Under the pieces are notes generated by a model, which searched no databases, had not been told where the DNA came from, and saw only the letters and a program-made list of their open reading frames with translations. Source: Strigops habroptila (Eukaryota; Chordata; Aves; Psittaciformes; Psittacidae). From it: a stretch of DNA of 64,000 nt. Positions 37,401-52,400 of the stretch are shown here, piece after piece. Made by a program: the position numbers and the translations under genes. The stretch is taken from positions 41,476,510 through 41,540,509 of the forward strand of contig NC_044302.2 of the NCBI RefSeq assembly GCF_004027225.2, given 5' to 3'. Positions within the stretch are counted from its first letter, which is position 1. The number at the start of each line of letters is the position of its first letter.

Positions 37401-40400
37401 TCTCAGATTTATCTTATATATTTACCACTATCAATTTCTTAACAACACACTACATTAAAATATTTTATATAAATTGGGTCTATAATTCAAAACACCTGTA
37501 CATCCATTCAAACTGGGAAGTTACCATTTCACATCACTAGGATCTTTGACTTATTATGAAAGAAAACAAATGCTCATTCTCAGGTGAAAAAAAACCCAAA
37601 AAAACAGAAAAAGAACATGTCAATAGAGAATACTTTAGAAATACAATAGAAAATATTTCTCACATATTTTAAACATACCTTTACTTTAGAATTTAAGAGA
37701 ACTACTACTGTGGGGTTGTACTTTAAACAGAAGTGGAATCTTCTTCAAGTAGAAGTCAAGGAAATAAGTAAGACAGTATCATCTCAAGTAGCTCAAATAT
37801 GTGAAAGAATCATCTCATTTAGTATCCAAACCCAATCCCTTCTTTCTCTCTATGAAGACAAACTGGAAGGCAGTACAAGCCACACAGCACATACATACTA
37901 TATGCCCTTTATACATAACAGTGTTACTCCCATTACTTACCACTGACTATTTATTACTGACTGACAGCTGTATTTTCCAGATCCTCAGTTTTTCAAAAAC
38001 CCAGGATCAAGCTTAATATAAAGAATTTGATATATTTCTGCTTTATAATAAGAATTGCTCAAAGTTCAATGATATTTTAATCATTGACTAATATATACAA
38101 GTAAGTACCTCCTTCTATTAAAAAAAAATTACAAATCATGCAAAGGGAATAACAAGAACTATCACCCATCATAGTCATCATCACGTTCTTGAGAATTTAA
38201 AAAGCATTCATTCTAGTCTGATTTATTTAAATGGTCTAGTATCTTTGCTAACTAACAAAACAGTTGATACCTTTAGAAGTGGGTATACTTCATAGTTCTT
38301 CAGAGTACTTTCCAAATTCTCAGGTACTAGGTTTAACAAAACCATATTCCATATGAAAAGTTCATCTTCTCTGGCAAGGTACTTTGTTAGTTCAAGTGCT
38401 GTTTCAATCTGAATATATCCAAACCTATTTGAAAATAAAAACCCTCATACTTGAGCATATCTAGTCACATTAATCACCTACCATGAACATCTGTTTATTT
38501 ATGAAACTGACAATAAAACATCAGGAAACTGTGTGGAAAGTGACCTAGAAAAAACATTGGAAAAATAGAGCTAACTCTCACATTTATTACAGCACCACTC
38601 TCAAAGTAATAGGACAATCATGGCAGTAAGCATGGCAGCATGCAGACTATTCTGCTTGTGCCTTCAGGGCACAGCATAAGCACATTTACAGCACACACCA
38701 GTCTCACTAGAACAAAATGAAGTAAAAGAGCACTGGTATGAGTTTTAATACATTTGTATTTTTATTGCGAAAACAACGTATTTTCATTACAGGTTCTTTT
38801 GTAGAATACAAATTATTGTGAAAAACAATTTCATTCACATGCACACTATTTGTGGAATTAACAACTTCAGCATGGCATTTCTGTGCCTCAATATGGAACA
38901 AGCACAGAATTACTTTTTTCCCAATTAAATTCCAATTCAAGGCCCTCTCCTCCCCAACAGAGACATTTCTAGTGTATTTATATAGAAGCACAGTTTCTGT
39001 ACTTCACACTTACATTCCTTATTAAATACTAATTTTGAGCTCTCTTATGAGAAAGGGCATTTGTATGAGAGGAGAAATGGGAATTTTTACTTTCTCCTCT
39101 CAGTGCTACCTCCACAGGCTCTGACAGGATGCAATACGCTTTGGCCACCTCCCCGCTGAGCTCCCACATCATAGTTGTCCGATGCCTTTGTGATCTCTGG
39201 TACGTTTAAGGCACAGACATATTTATTGCTTCTTCAGCTTCCTACAGTACTGCTGAACAAACATGAACAACCAAGTCATCAATCAGCCAGGGAGATGAAA
39301 GAGGTATAAAGAGTGATACAGGACAGCATAGCTGAGATAGCCCAGAATAAATTAAGGAAAATTCAGAATGTTCATTCAGAATCTTTCCTCTGTTACAACA
39401 AATACAGGTTAGTCCTTAAAAAACTCATGACAATGCCATTATTTAAAATATTTTCTAAGAGTTGGAACAAAACTTAGAAGAAATTTTGAAAGAAATCACT
39501 CAGCACTGACAGAAGAATGGATTAAATACTTAACTCCTCCAGTGTTTTGTCAAAACAGCTGTTATTCTTATGAGGCACATATGGGTAGGAATGAACAAAG
39601 CAGAAGTAGCGATGTTGAATGCAATCATGTAGTTTAATCATCTTCTATGACATACTTGAAACGTACTTACTGTGTCAATGCAAAAACATCATCTATCAGC
39701 TGGAACCTGCTGACAGCGGGAATAGCCTGCAGAGAGCATTTATGGTGGTGTTAATGGATCTAAAGCATGTCATTAAAAGTTTAAAAAAGCTTTACCATGT
39801 TTCAGAAGGATAAGACACTTTTTCTAAGCCAAAATCTTCTACAAAAAGTCATAAAATGGATCCTGCATTTTAAGCTGAAATTACATATGTGCTTTTAGGG
39901 ATGTTTGTATATATAAATATATAGCTACATAATATAAATATACAGCTACAGTCCATTAAGCATGGAATTTCAAGATCCCTCTTACTTGCATGCTGAAATG
40001 AAAATTAAAATATGGAAATGCTACATTTCCTAAAAATATCCCAGTTCCATCATTTTAATATATTTTTTCCTCCTGGTGCTTCAGTTCAGAGTGCATCCTC
40101 TAATTAGTCCTGAACAAAGTGTCTGGCACTATCATGAATTAAATGACTAACACAGAGCTATGGGCAAACCCCTGCCTACAGTTTGTGCTCTTGTTAGGAC
40201 TGCTGGTCCCTCCTCCCTGCTTCCATGCCCTACAGCTTGACCACTGCTCAAGAGAACCTTCCCATGGACTGGTGCCAAGTCAGCACACACCTAATTTCCT
40301 ACTGCCTTAGATTTGCTGTGGAAGAAAAAAGCCTAGAAGAAAGGAAATCAGAGTGCCATAAAAAGGTTTAACCACAACCCATGTTCATATCACCCTCATT

Positions 40401-43400
40401 TCCAGACCTGGAGAAGTTGTCTGACTGCACTGATTACTATGATGCTGAAAGCTTAAACCTTCTCACTGTTCTCACCAAAACCAATGAGTTGACATTACTA
40501 CTGGAACCTCTGGCTCACTCCTGGATGAGGCAACATTAGATACCATCCAACCCCATATACAGCCACACGTATAGGCTGTTCTGTACCACTTTCACCTTCA
40601 GCCCAAACTGTGGCAAGTCAGAGGTGTCTACAGAGGACTGAAAGAGTGGAAGTAGAACTGATTAGAACTTCTGAGAAAAATCTCAAAAAAACCCCAAAAC
40701 AAAAACAACAAAAACAAACAAACAAACAAACAAAAAAACCCCACCAACCAAAACCACCCAAGTCAGATTACTTTTTTCCTGAAATTACACTGGCAGAAAT
40801 ACTGTGATTTGTGGAAATGTGGAAATAAAAGGCTTTCTCCCAGCTTTCCTACTCCATGGTTACCTAACAGCAGATAAAGCTCTATCACACATCCTTACCA
40901 ATAACAATTTGCGCCAAATTTAACATACTGAAAGAACCATTAGCTGTTAAGACAACTTTGAAGACAGAATGCCATCTCATGTAGTTATTTTTCATAGATA
41001 TGTGAAATTACTTGGGCCTGTTCCTCTCCCACTATGAAAGGCTGCCAGTGACTTTGGTGGTGCCAACAGTGGACCATTTCTTCTTATTTGATACACGAGT
41101 TTCTCCCTATTCCAGGTTTTCATCAGTGTGATTCCTGGTAAGAACTGCAAGAAGAAATACATGGAGAGAGTCTGTTTATAAGCTTGAGAAGAGAAATGTG
41201 ATCTTACCTTTGGATCATTTTCAAGCAAGCGTGCTAATCTTTTTAAGTTTAACTGGTCATAGTTGACTCTGTAGTATCCATTTAAATTTACATTCAGCAG
41301 GACCCAGTCATATTCTGATTCTGATACTTGCATTTCAGGAAACACTTCTGTAAAGTGACATTAAAATGTTTCATTTTATTTTCTGTGCACTGCTAAATTC
41401 TCTTCACAAGTTAAATGAGATGGGAAAGTGGCACATGACAGATAGCAGCTTGAACATTTAAAACCAGCTAGAATATAGCACTAGCAGTACTTCCCCTATA
41501 ATAGCACATTGGTTCAAAGAGCACTTTTAGATCCAGCTAAGATAGCAAAACTATGCTCCTCCACTACCAAGGCTCAGTGAAACATGTTCCAGCATAACAA
41601 AACCATCCTCCTAGTGTGCCTTTTATTGCTGCATGGATGTCTGAGGGACAATGACCAACACAATTACATGGGTAGAAGCTACAAATGTACACATTGCCTG
41701 AGGAGCCCTCAACCAACAGGACAGGCTTTCAACACGGTACAGTGCAGCGCTGAATGAACATGCTTTGCGCTGCTTGGAGCTTTGAGTTTAATTTAACACG
41801 TGTAGAAGTATGATTAATTAGGTCCTGCAGAGCTATTTACAGCAACAATACACATGCAAAATCACTTTTGAGGTATTTCCTCTTTATGTATTGTTATGCC
41901 ACTGCAGCAACTATTCCAAAATTCAAGTTAACACTTTGTACTAAATCATTTTCATTTACCAAAAGCATTGTGATGAACACCCCTTAATAACAACATGACA
42001 TTTCTCCACTAGAAGAGAACTGACAGGAGTTCTCAAAATAATAACTGAATTTAAAATTACCCTTAACATTTGCATGTTTGTAAATAAACATTTGGTTTAT
42101 TTATGCATCAAAAAGTCAAAAATAAAATTATTATTTTCTTAATCTAAAAACAGGAATGCAAGTTCCTTGACTAAAGAGTGTCTGACAAGTTTGCTACATG
42201 GCTTTCAAATACAAGTGAAATGTGTTTTATCTCCCTATGCGATTCAAATACATCCTGTGTAGAGAAGAGTTAGCTGTGTTTTTATTAGCTTGGTTTTAGC
42301 ATGCATGAACAAATACATTACTTACTGCTGCTTTTATCTAGCCACATTAAGGGCTGTGATGACCCACTTCTCATCCAAGAAATAGGAATAATCCATGTGT
42401 TACTTAACAAAGAAAAAAGAAACAATATAATTAATTCTTAAGCTTAAAAATACCCCACTCTCAGCTTATGCTAAACTAGATTGCAAATGAGTTCCTTATT
42501 AAGAATCTCCATCTACCTTCTCTTCTCTGACACACAAAACCTCATCAGATGGTGGTACCTTCATTGGATCAGCACTTAGGATACCAGAGAGTTTAAGCAT
42601 TGCTTTAAATAGGCACTCATATCTAGAATATTGTCTGTATTTGAACACCACGGTATCTCTGCGATCTGGCTTTCCTTCTTCAGGCAATAATTTTATTCTC
42701 CTCAGTTATAGCACTTCATCCTATTTCTGGAGAACGTAAAGCTCCTTTTCAGAAGGGTGTCCACTAAAAAAAGCCCCCAGGCCAGCCATACAATTGTAAC
42801 TCTGACAGCTGTAATTTCCTTTCTGAGGGAATGTAAAATTCCTTGTGAAAACAGAGGAAAGCTTCAAAACCTGAAAAATTCTGTATAAAATCATAGAAGC
42901 ATAGAATCATAGAATCATAGAATGGTTTGGGTTGGAAGGGACCATAAAGATAACCTAGTTCCAACTCCTTGCCATAGGCACGTCCTGGATTTTCTGACAT
43001 TTACTTCATTCAATTCATGGTATTGCCTCTTGCTAACTCAGTAAAGGATTTAACTTTTGTAACTTGGATCTCCTTATTTGAGCTAACCAAAAACACTGAA
43101 TGGACTCCAAATCCTGGAGCCCGGGTGCAAAGGAAACTCTATGGCTCTTGTCAAGATTTCTTCTGGCTGGCTGTATGACCAGCAATAGCAGCCAGGGGAA
43201 AATTGCTTTGGGTTTTGCTCCCCTTTATACTTTTTACCTGTGCGAGAACTCATCTCGTGGGTCCCGTCCATGCACCCCAACACTCATGACAACCGCTGAA
43301 TTTCATGAAAGTTCAGACTTTAGCCATTAGTTTCCAAAATGAGTAACTAAAGGCAGCTCCTTCTACCACCATTTTTAGACATCTAAATAAGCAGCACAGC

Positions 43401-46400
43401 TTTCAAATGGACCAGGCAATGCTCACTGACAGGCACTTTCTGAGAAAGTGCTTAAATGAAATCCCTTTATCCTTGCCAAACTGAAGAGACTGGGAATATG
43501 TGCACTGGAAAGAAGATACAGCATGGTTCATCCAGATCCTCAGTCTATACAACTGAGGCAGGAGGAAAGAAGAAAATGCCAGGCAAAACTCCTCCCCTGC
43601 AACCTATTCATGGGCTGTGTCCATTCTTACAAAACCATTATATGGCTACTCCACAGGAAAGCAACCTTTTGGCAAAGCAAGCAACTTGCAGAACTACTGC
43701 AACCTCCAGTCTCCAACAAATTCTACTTAATTGCTTCTGACAAGAAAAAAGCCATAAAGTTAAAAAATCAGATAGTCAAAACATAATGTCCTAACTGAAG
43801 CGTTTCCTGCAAAAAACGAGGGTATAAACATACAATAAAAACACAAACTAAACATACTTGTAAGAATCAGGGCTGTTTTCATTCTTTTTATTAAGAAATT
43901 GTTCCTGACTGATTGTGCCAGTGGTTAGATTTAATGTTAAAACTGGAAACCCATTTTGGCATGTCCAGGAATCCATTATTTGTTTTACAGATGCTGGCAA
44001 CTGAACTTCATTCTGTGCATCTACGACCTGCAAGAGAAACAAAAATTATAAATAGTTACAATAAAAAGGTAGTTATTGATACTGCTTCAGCAACACTCTG
44101 AAAACAACACTCTGGGTTGTTCTAAAATATTAGAGAAAACATAACTGCTTAGCAGTTTACTGGTCTTTGATTCATGCAAAAAAACCCCAGTGTAACAAAG
44201 TCCAAATTACATTATTGACATTATAATAAAGACAGAGTAAGCCCTTTTAGGAATTATGAAATACTGAGATGACATTTCTCATTCTTATTGCTAGCCTGCA
44301 TTCTGATTGCTAACCTTTCTCTTTTTAGTGTTCATATATTTACACACCTCTATGGCTATGACAGACCTGATTTGTTGATTTCATTCAGATAAAGCTGCCA
44401 TAACAGAGATTTTTAAGTGACTACCTAATGAACAAAATGAATAGTAAAGACAAATTGAAAAATACACTAAACTGTAGTCCCAACTAGCGTGAATTGGTAC
44501 AGTCTCTGTTAGTTTAAAAGATGTAACAGCCTTGCATATCTGAAATTGTGGAACTCTAGTTCTTAACATAAGAATGAGCCTGCAGTACAATGGAAGCCTT
44601 CTTTAGAGGACCAGGAAACTGGAATTTTACAAAATAAACCTGCACCTGTTTTCCTATTCAGATTTCTGCCAAAACCAGCAAAGGGTGAAATGCGGAGCTG
44701 CTGCCCTGGGTATAGACTTTGCTGGATCTGTGACTTATCAGCATCTTTAATCATCAAGCCCAGAGCATCACACACTCTGATCTGGCAAAACTTAGATCCC
44801 AGAAGAATAGGCTATGCAATTTCATGTAGGCTTACGCAATCTCCATGAAACCCAAAACTCCACCTGGCCCTGATTTCCCATCTCATCTCTCTACTCCTGT
44901 ATTTAGCTTCACTGGTCTCAGGTGCAGTAAAGCAGCCAAATAAACTCTTCAGAAGGCATTAGCCAAAAGAGACAGCAAAGCAAATGTTATGCAAAAGACT
45001 GAACAAGGGATAGCCAAATTCCAATGCAGTCTTCTACCAATAGTATATGGCCTAAATTTGGACTGTGCCAAATACCAGAGCAAGAATACTAGAGATAAAA
45101 TGAGTACCATCTGTATGTGGGTCCAGAGATCATCTTGGTTAGCATTTGAGAAAGAAAATTCTTTCAGATACGACTGTACAGAAACAAACAGAAACATCAG
45201 AGTTCATGAGGGTTCAATGAAAACCATCAGCAAGACAAACAGGTATTTGTACAATTGTAATTTTTCAGGCTTATAAATCAAGATGAAGGCATTCGTTAGT
45301 TTTTCAAACTTACAGTAAGTGCTCTGATAAACAACTTCTCGGTCAGGAAACCAGAAAGCATCCAGGTAATAGAAGCCCCCTGGAGTACAAAACAAAAAAA
45401 GATACGAGAAAACGTGAATTATTATTGTGATTATTATTGCAATATTTTTTCAAACTATATTCCAGAGAAATTACTCAGGCTACTCCTACGCTTCATATTT
45501 CATGGAGGTTAAAAATACTTTTACCACTTCTTTCATAGCCAAACACATCTGCAACATCCAATAAATTTTCGTGTGAAGCAGAAACAAATTTTGAATGCCA
45601 AAACAACCTACAAAAAGCACTGTAATTCAACAGTTCCTCTCTAACCTCTTTTGTACCATTAGTTTAGAATATACGAGAAATTGGAAGAATTTTGTATTTT
45701 TTAACCTTGCTGTATGTGATGCTGTCAAACAGAGATATTAAAGAAAATGATCCTTTGATCTTTTCTTCAGTCTCTGACAGTGATCGAACTCCTCTTTCAT
45801 TGTCTTCCCTTAAAACAGGTTGTACAACATGATCATAAAAGATTTTATCCTGCAAGAAAAAGACAAACCCAAGTGAGCTGAACAGAAAATACTTATTCTC
45901 AGCAGAGAATACAGATTATGGGATTAGCACTAGTAGAAATAGTTATCAATAAACAAGGAACAATCCTTTTTCCCCCTCCCTAACTTTCCCATGGAGTAAA
46001 AAGAGACCGCATACCCAATCCACATACAACATCAATGATCAGTGAAAATTTTACATCTGAGAAGACTAAGCCTGACAAAGACAATTATGATGTGATCCTC
46101 ACGGAAAAAATAAATCACCTATATTAAACGATAAGTGAACAGACACTGGAAAGTGAAAACCTGTATGGGATGCTTGGAAAAGATCTTGGACAGGCAGGGA
46201 GGCAAACAATCAGCTACAGGACCCAGGAGAGAAAGCTGGGTTTACTACATGACAGGCCTAGGGCAAAACACCAACTCCTTGTCACTGCAGAATCACAGCT
46301 GCCCAGCCAGCCTCTGTCCCAGCTGCAGAAGAGCTCAATATGATCACAGCAGATGGAGACCCTCCAGGGAACAATCGAGACTGCTGGTCCTTCCCAGGGG

Positions 46401-49400
46401 AGTTAAGTTGCTAATACCAGGGCTTAATTAAATCCCATCTCCTGCACCTTCCTTTTCTTTGTACATGCTGGAACTTTGCTACTTTAGCTTACTTTAGTAA
46501 GCGTTAGTACTTACCAGTGAAAGCTTGGGTTCAACAAAGATAGCTCCCAGGTACTCAAAGTAAGATGCCAGTCCCTCATTAAGCCACAGATCATTCCACC
46601 AGTTCATTGTAACCAGATTTCCAAACCACTTAAGCAGAAAGAAAAAATGTCTCAACATCTCTTTGGACTGCTATTTCAATTTTTGCAGGTTAAACACACA
46701 TACCTATGCTGAAGTAATTTTATTTCATGTACAATAAAATGCTGGGTATTCCCTCAGACAGTGAAAATTGAGTAGAAAAAGATGCACCTTATAAAAAGTC
46801 AGATATTCAGGGCAGTTATTTTTAAATTTCATACCATGAGTTATGGATGTCATTCTTTTACTCTATTCAATTTTAAATACTTCCCAATAAAATGTAAATA
46901 TCTAAAAGATCATTATCATTATGGTTAAAAGTAGGGCTTTTATCAAGCAATTATAAAAGCATTTTTCCATGTTCTTAACAAAAGAAAATTGTCAAAGGAA
47001 TGATAAACAGAACTGGGGAAACAAACACTTCCAAAATCAGCAAATCCCTATCCTGGCAAGCAATAAAACTTCCACAACAGCTGCTATGTACTCATATTTG
47101 GCAGGTCATATTTAACAAAAACCTGATCGCTTGTGAATTTTTATTTTATTTGTTAATTCTTAAAAAATTGAACTACAACTTTGTTTTGAAATAGTGTTTA
47201 ATTAAATCCTGATATTTGTTTCATTTGCTTGCAATAATAACAGTTTGCTCATCTGAAGGTCTGAAAAGTTACCGACCTTGTCAAAAGGGCATACAAGTGC
47301 ATTAGACAAGTTAAACTCTTTTAGTAACTTTGTTGACTAAGTGCAAACAGTTGTTGCTCTGGCAAACAACAGTAAATTAAACATATAAATAAGTGAATTT
47401 GCATTATCATTCCAAACCCAGTAAGAAAAATTTGGAAAATCACTATGAAAACTGGAAAAAGGTACAGTGTAAAACATTAATTTTCTTATATCACAGGGTG
47501 TTTCTTACAGAGAAAACAAGCACCTTTTGCAATTTAGACATGCATTGCCACTACAAAAGAATACTTACGAAGTCCATTAATTCTCCCACTGAAGTACTAA
47601 GTATATTGTATTTAGAGAGCACTGTGTCACCCTACATCCCTACAGTATTTTCTAGAATGGCATTCAGGTACTGTGTAAGATAAAAAATAAGTAGTCCGTT
47701 AATAGTTTAGTATCAATGAGTCCTGCACCGTCAGTATGCAGTCTGTAATACAACAGAATCTGCTTTCAATATTGATTTATCAGCAGAACATATATTCAAA
47801 TAGTCTTTCAGTACTCTAGTGCTCACACCCCCAATTGTCAAGTCACTATTCTTCTTCCAAGTATCAGTGACCACAGCATCAGCAACCAGAAGGAAACAAC
47901 CTCAGAGGCAAATAAATGTACAGAATATTTTACCACGTGCCTGGTGTCCTAGCTCATGTGACACAATTATGGCAATCATTGCCTTTCTGCTTGTGAATTT
48001 ATCACTTGGTTGGTACATCAGTGATGATTCTTGGAAAGTCATTAGCCCCCAGTTTTCCATAGCACCTGCTCCAAAATCAGGCAGTGCAACCAAATCTAAA
48101 TTGATTCAAACAGAGAAAAAAAAAATGTATCTTTAAAATTTTCAGAAGTAAAATGCTCCCATGATTTTAATGCTCACTCTGGTCCACCATACAATTACAG
48201 GACACTACATTTTAGTGGTTATTTCTGGTATTATGGCAACGTTCGTGCAAATGGTCTGTGAAATTTCTTCTTGTCATACCTTCCACCTATGATTGCTGCT
48301 CTGTCGTGGTTTGAGCCCAGCCATGCTCCTTTGAGAAGCCATAAAATAAATTCCCATGAAGCTCAGATCTGTACTGTGTCTTGTACATACAAATGTTTTG
48401 AACAAAAATGAAGGCTGTAGTCTGCCAATGCTAAGAGGGAATATATTCACCTCTGGCTGTCAGAAATCTTTTCCTCTTTAAGTTTCTCCTGTGTTTGGGA
48501 AAGATCATACTTACCTCTTTCTTCAGCCTAGCAACTGATAAAAATAAATAAATAAATCTTGTTCTTTCGGCTCTATGAGTAGAGGGATCCTTTCCACTCT
48601 TATGTGAAAGGTGCCTTAGAAACATCATCTCTTTGTTTCCATAGTATGGCTGTTACCTCTGTACTCCCCTTCTGACTTACACACAGAGAGCAGTTTTACA
48701 GTTCAAATGTGAGAGCTGGACGAAATATCCAAGGATCTCCAAGAAAAATATACTGTTTAAACTCAGCCGCAACGAGCACAATTTGGAAAAGGTATGTATT
48801 TTGGAAGAGCATTTTGGAAGCAGACACAAGCTTGTACTCCAAACTAGCTGACCATGAGCCAGTTCCAGTCTGAAAGCTAGGGAACTAACATAAGGGTGGT
48901 GCTGAACACAAGCAGAGCTAGACTGCATCTCAGTGGGGCTTATCACCTCAGGCTTACCTAAAAAGGTATTTCATTTTCAATGGGGCAGCCCCCATCTATC
49001 CAGTTCAGGAGAAAAGAGCTCACTTATAACTGCATTAAAATCAGGTGAAAATGAACCCTTGAATAATTCTTTATTTCACATTTTGAGTTTGCAAAAGAAA
49101 TTACCTACAAGTAGCTATTCTGGTTGCTCTAATCCTATTGATGTTTAAGCAAAACTTAAGATGTTTAAGCAAAACAAAAGAAAGTCTGTGGGAAATGCAG
49201 TTTGTATTGCATGACATTACAGTGGGACTGTAATGGTATTACAGCACTCTGAGAAAGTGAAATCTTACAAGAGCCCTGCAAGAACTTCTTCTACTTCAAT
49301 TTTGTAAGACTTTTACACTAATTAATTAATGTATTGACACTGCTGCTAACTAGAAGAACACAAGCATGGAACAGCATTGTCTACAGCCCTTGAATAGCTT

Positions 49401-52400
49401 CCACCATTTCTAAGATACCAAAATTTAAAGTGAAGACTGCCTATATTACATTTTTCATAAGAAGTGTAGTGAGTAATTATGCAAGTTATTCTAAATACAC
49501 TGGGAGTTATTATATTTACACAGATAAAAATTTATTTAATTTCAAGTGCCAAGATACAGGTCTGAGAAATCAGCAAAAAAGAAAGGGGGGAAATTCTTCC
49601 CCCCAAGTCCTGTAATCTGCTAAGATCATGGGCAGGTCCAAAACTCATTTTAAATAAGAACTGCCTCTGTGCTCTTAATATTCTACCAATTTGTATAAAG
49701 GAGCATGTTTCCCCATAATATTCATGCTGAAGCCCTTGGGAATCCAAGTACAAGTAAAGGACAAACTATACAGTAGAACTACATAAACCACATAATGGCA
49801 CCCTTTTTTCTATAATGAAGCTTGATTTGACATACCTGATGACCATTTTAAGTAGAAACACATGTTTTCCTGCTAGAGTCATTTTTCTGAGGAGGAATGT
49901 GCCAACAGCCAACTCACAGGTAAGACAGGAACATATTAAAAAAAGCAAAGTATGCTCTGGGGACACATGGGTTACAGCAAGCGTGGATTTACTAGGAGGA
50001 CATAGGGACTACAACATTTGCCTGGTATGGTCTATACATCCCAGAAATAGTCATGTAATTGAACAGCTCTCTTCTATCCACTTTGTAGTCCCATCTGCCC
50101 CTCTGTTAGGAAATGATGGTTTAAAAGAATGAGTGTGATGGGAAGGTAAGAGTTCTGAATTAGGAGTTAATAAGAGCCATAATGCAGAAAGGAGATTTCA
50201 GTGAGTTAAAGCTTAGGGTTGTTTTTTTTTCTCCATGAATGTGGTAAGCCATAGAAAGAGAGTACTGCAAAAGAACCCATTGCCTCTGCGAACTATACAC
50301 CACCAGCAGGCACTTCTGGTCCATTTAAGAAAATAAGTAATCTCACCTGTCTTTGGCAGAGGATAGCTGACGTTAAGTAAGTCTTCCAGAAATGAAAATA
50401 TTGGGCCTGTGATATTTAAAGCATAGTCAACATACCCATTTTTAACTGCCTCTTTCCGAGCCCAAATACGTATCTGCAATATAACAAGGAAGCATTATTT
50501 TAGACATCCCTCATATTTTAATTTTCTTCTCTTCTGTGAATCATTGCTTGAAAATGCTGTCTTTCCACAACAGACCATACAATGAAGCTTTTAATAAAAA
50601 AGATCCCAACTCAAGTTTTGCTAGACCTAACAAAATGTGGCACAGAGCCTAATCCTGCTAAAATCTAGGAGAGTTCCAGTACTTCCAAAGGGCCAAGATT
50701 TGAATCCAACTATAATTGCTGGAACAAATGGACTCCTAGTTTTTCTTTTATTAAATGGGAAATGCTGTAAAACTATTTAGAATCACATATCTTAAGCCAG
50801 TGTTTTCCATCCAGTGAGTCGGGGTGACAAACTTTTCCACTGATTCCCTGAAGAGAGAGAAATGGTTGTTCAGACAGCATTTGCGGTCCAAGCATACACA
50901 TTTCTCCTCTTGAACTTTCACAGCCTGAAACAGACCATTGGCCTCCCACTGCTGCTGGAGAGAGCAGACAGCATCTGAGCAGATGACATCTGTACCTCTG
51001 AGTAATGAAAACAGCAGCAGCAAGCAAAGCTTTCCCCTCCCATCCTCATTTGCTTTGTCGTGGTACTGAAAAGGGCAGCTGCTTGCCCATGGTGATGGAG
51101 TAGATTGACAAAAGGTTTATGTCTCTCTCCATCATGTATTTCCGGATGTGAGATCGCCCTAGGTGCCTAGCAGCTCAAGCACCCCTGCATTTCTTGCATC
51201 TAAATGCAATACATGGTCTCACAAGGAGCTGCACAGCCAAACCCTAACAGCACAGTTGGTAAGCATTAGGATTTAATTTACAAGGGAAAAAATAAAGCAT
51301 ATTCAGTCAGTAGAGTATCCTCTGCCTCTGAGCCTCTCTTTTCAGACAAGGCTTCAGAGGAGATTCAAAGACCAGATCACTTCGTTTTGCAAAACCTGAA
51401 CACAATGGACAGCTAAATATCCTAATCCTGGCAAAACCTAAACACAATGGACAGCTAAATATCCTAATCCTAGTATGAGTTTTGAGTTATAATACCGGTG
51501 TTTCAGGTTATGAATTACTTACCAGAAAAGACAAAACAGAGACCACAAACATGCTCACACAAATACTGTGGAGGCACAAACTGACCATCTCTGTCTGAAA
51601 CCAAGAGGCAAAATGCCCTCTCCCCTTTATCTCTCAAAATAAATAGAATTCACTTTTCCTCCTGAGAAACACTTGCTTGAATGCTTTGATTTGCTGACTC
51701 CTGTCACTATAGATCAACCCAAGAAAAAGGCACCACTGAGAGCCTAAGCATCCAGCATGTTCTATACAGGGGACAGCACACATGACATACCAAGCCCAAT
51801 CTGCACTTTAACAAGGAGGTAATACTGTGCTACGGTCACCTCCATACTGCCTTCTCACCCTGTCCCACCATTCCCCAGTAGGATGACAATGAACTAAGGA
51901 TGAAACTAACACTGTGTTCTCATTTATTAACAATAGCAAGTATATGCTAGCTTTAAGAGCTTTATGCTTATTTTGGAACAACTTGATACATCTTTTCCCT
52001 GTTGACTTTCAGCAAAAGAAGGAAAGTGGAATACCTGGTGCCAATGGAGTGGATTTTTTTAAGCTTTTCTCAAGAAGCTTTGGCCATTGCAGTGTAAGAG
52101 CAAAACTGAATACTCACTGATTAAGAAGCTTCAAACACAAAATAGTCAGTTTTGAAGGCTAAGAAAGTGCCCACTGCAGAATAGAAGGTTAAAATACTAG
52201 CATACAAAATGCTTGGAGCACAGTATCGCTCCTAATGATGTCATGACACTGTTCCTCAAAGGGCCTTGAAGAACAAGGCACTGAACTTCAGATAACTTTT
52301 TACGACTAAGACAACTAAGAAGATAAGAAGACCCTGAATTATGACCAGTATTTTCTGCAGAATAGATGCTCCTGAAGTTTTAACATACAGAGCCCAAACC

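Larger units (their letters stand above)
28460..39726 (-). other. LVRN: LVRN exons 13-20: C-terminal helical domain
   Basis: Exons 39671-39726, 38271-38424, 37232-37326, 36221-36328, 31833-32003, 31356-31496, 30059-30134 and 28460-28606 encode residues 648-962. This is an ERAP1_C-like helical domain. Exon 13 (56 nt) gives [12 protein letters not shown], exon 16 [16 protein letters not shown], exon 17 [13 protein letters not shown], and exon 20 ends KWLQKNLDD. Exon phases (2,0,2,2,2,2,0) all match, so no exon is missing. Confidence 0.93.

Noticed and set aside
48302-48330. TGTCGTGGTTTGAGCCCAGC resembles the left end of the LTR at 20979
   Set aside because: Similarity stops after about 25 bases, with no matching right end or target duplication. 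It may be a relic but is too short to call.
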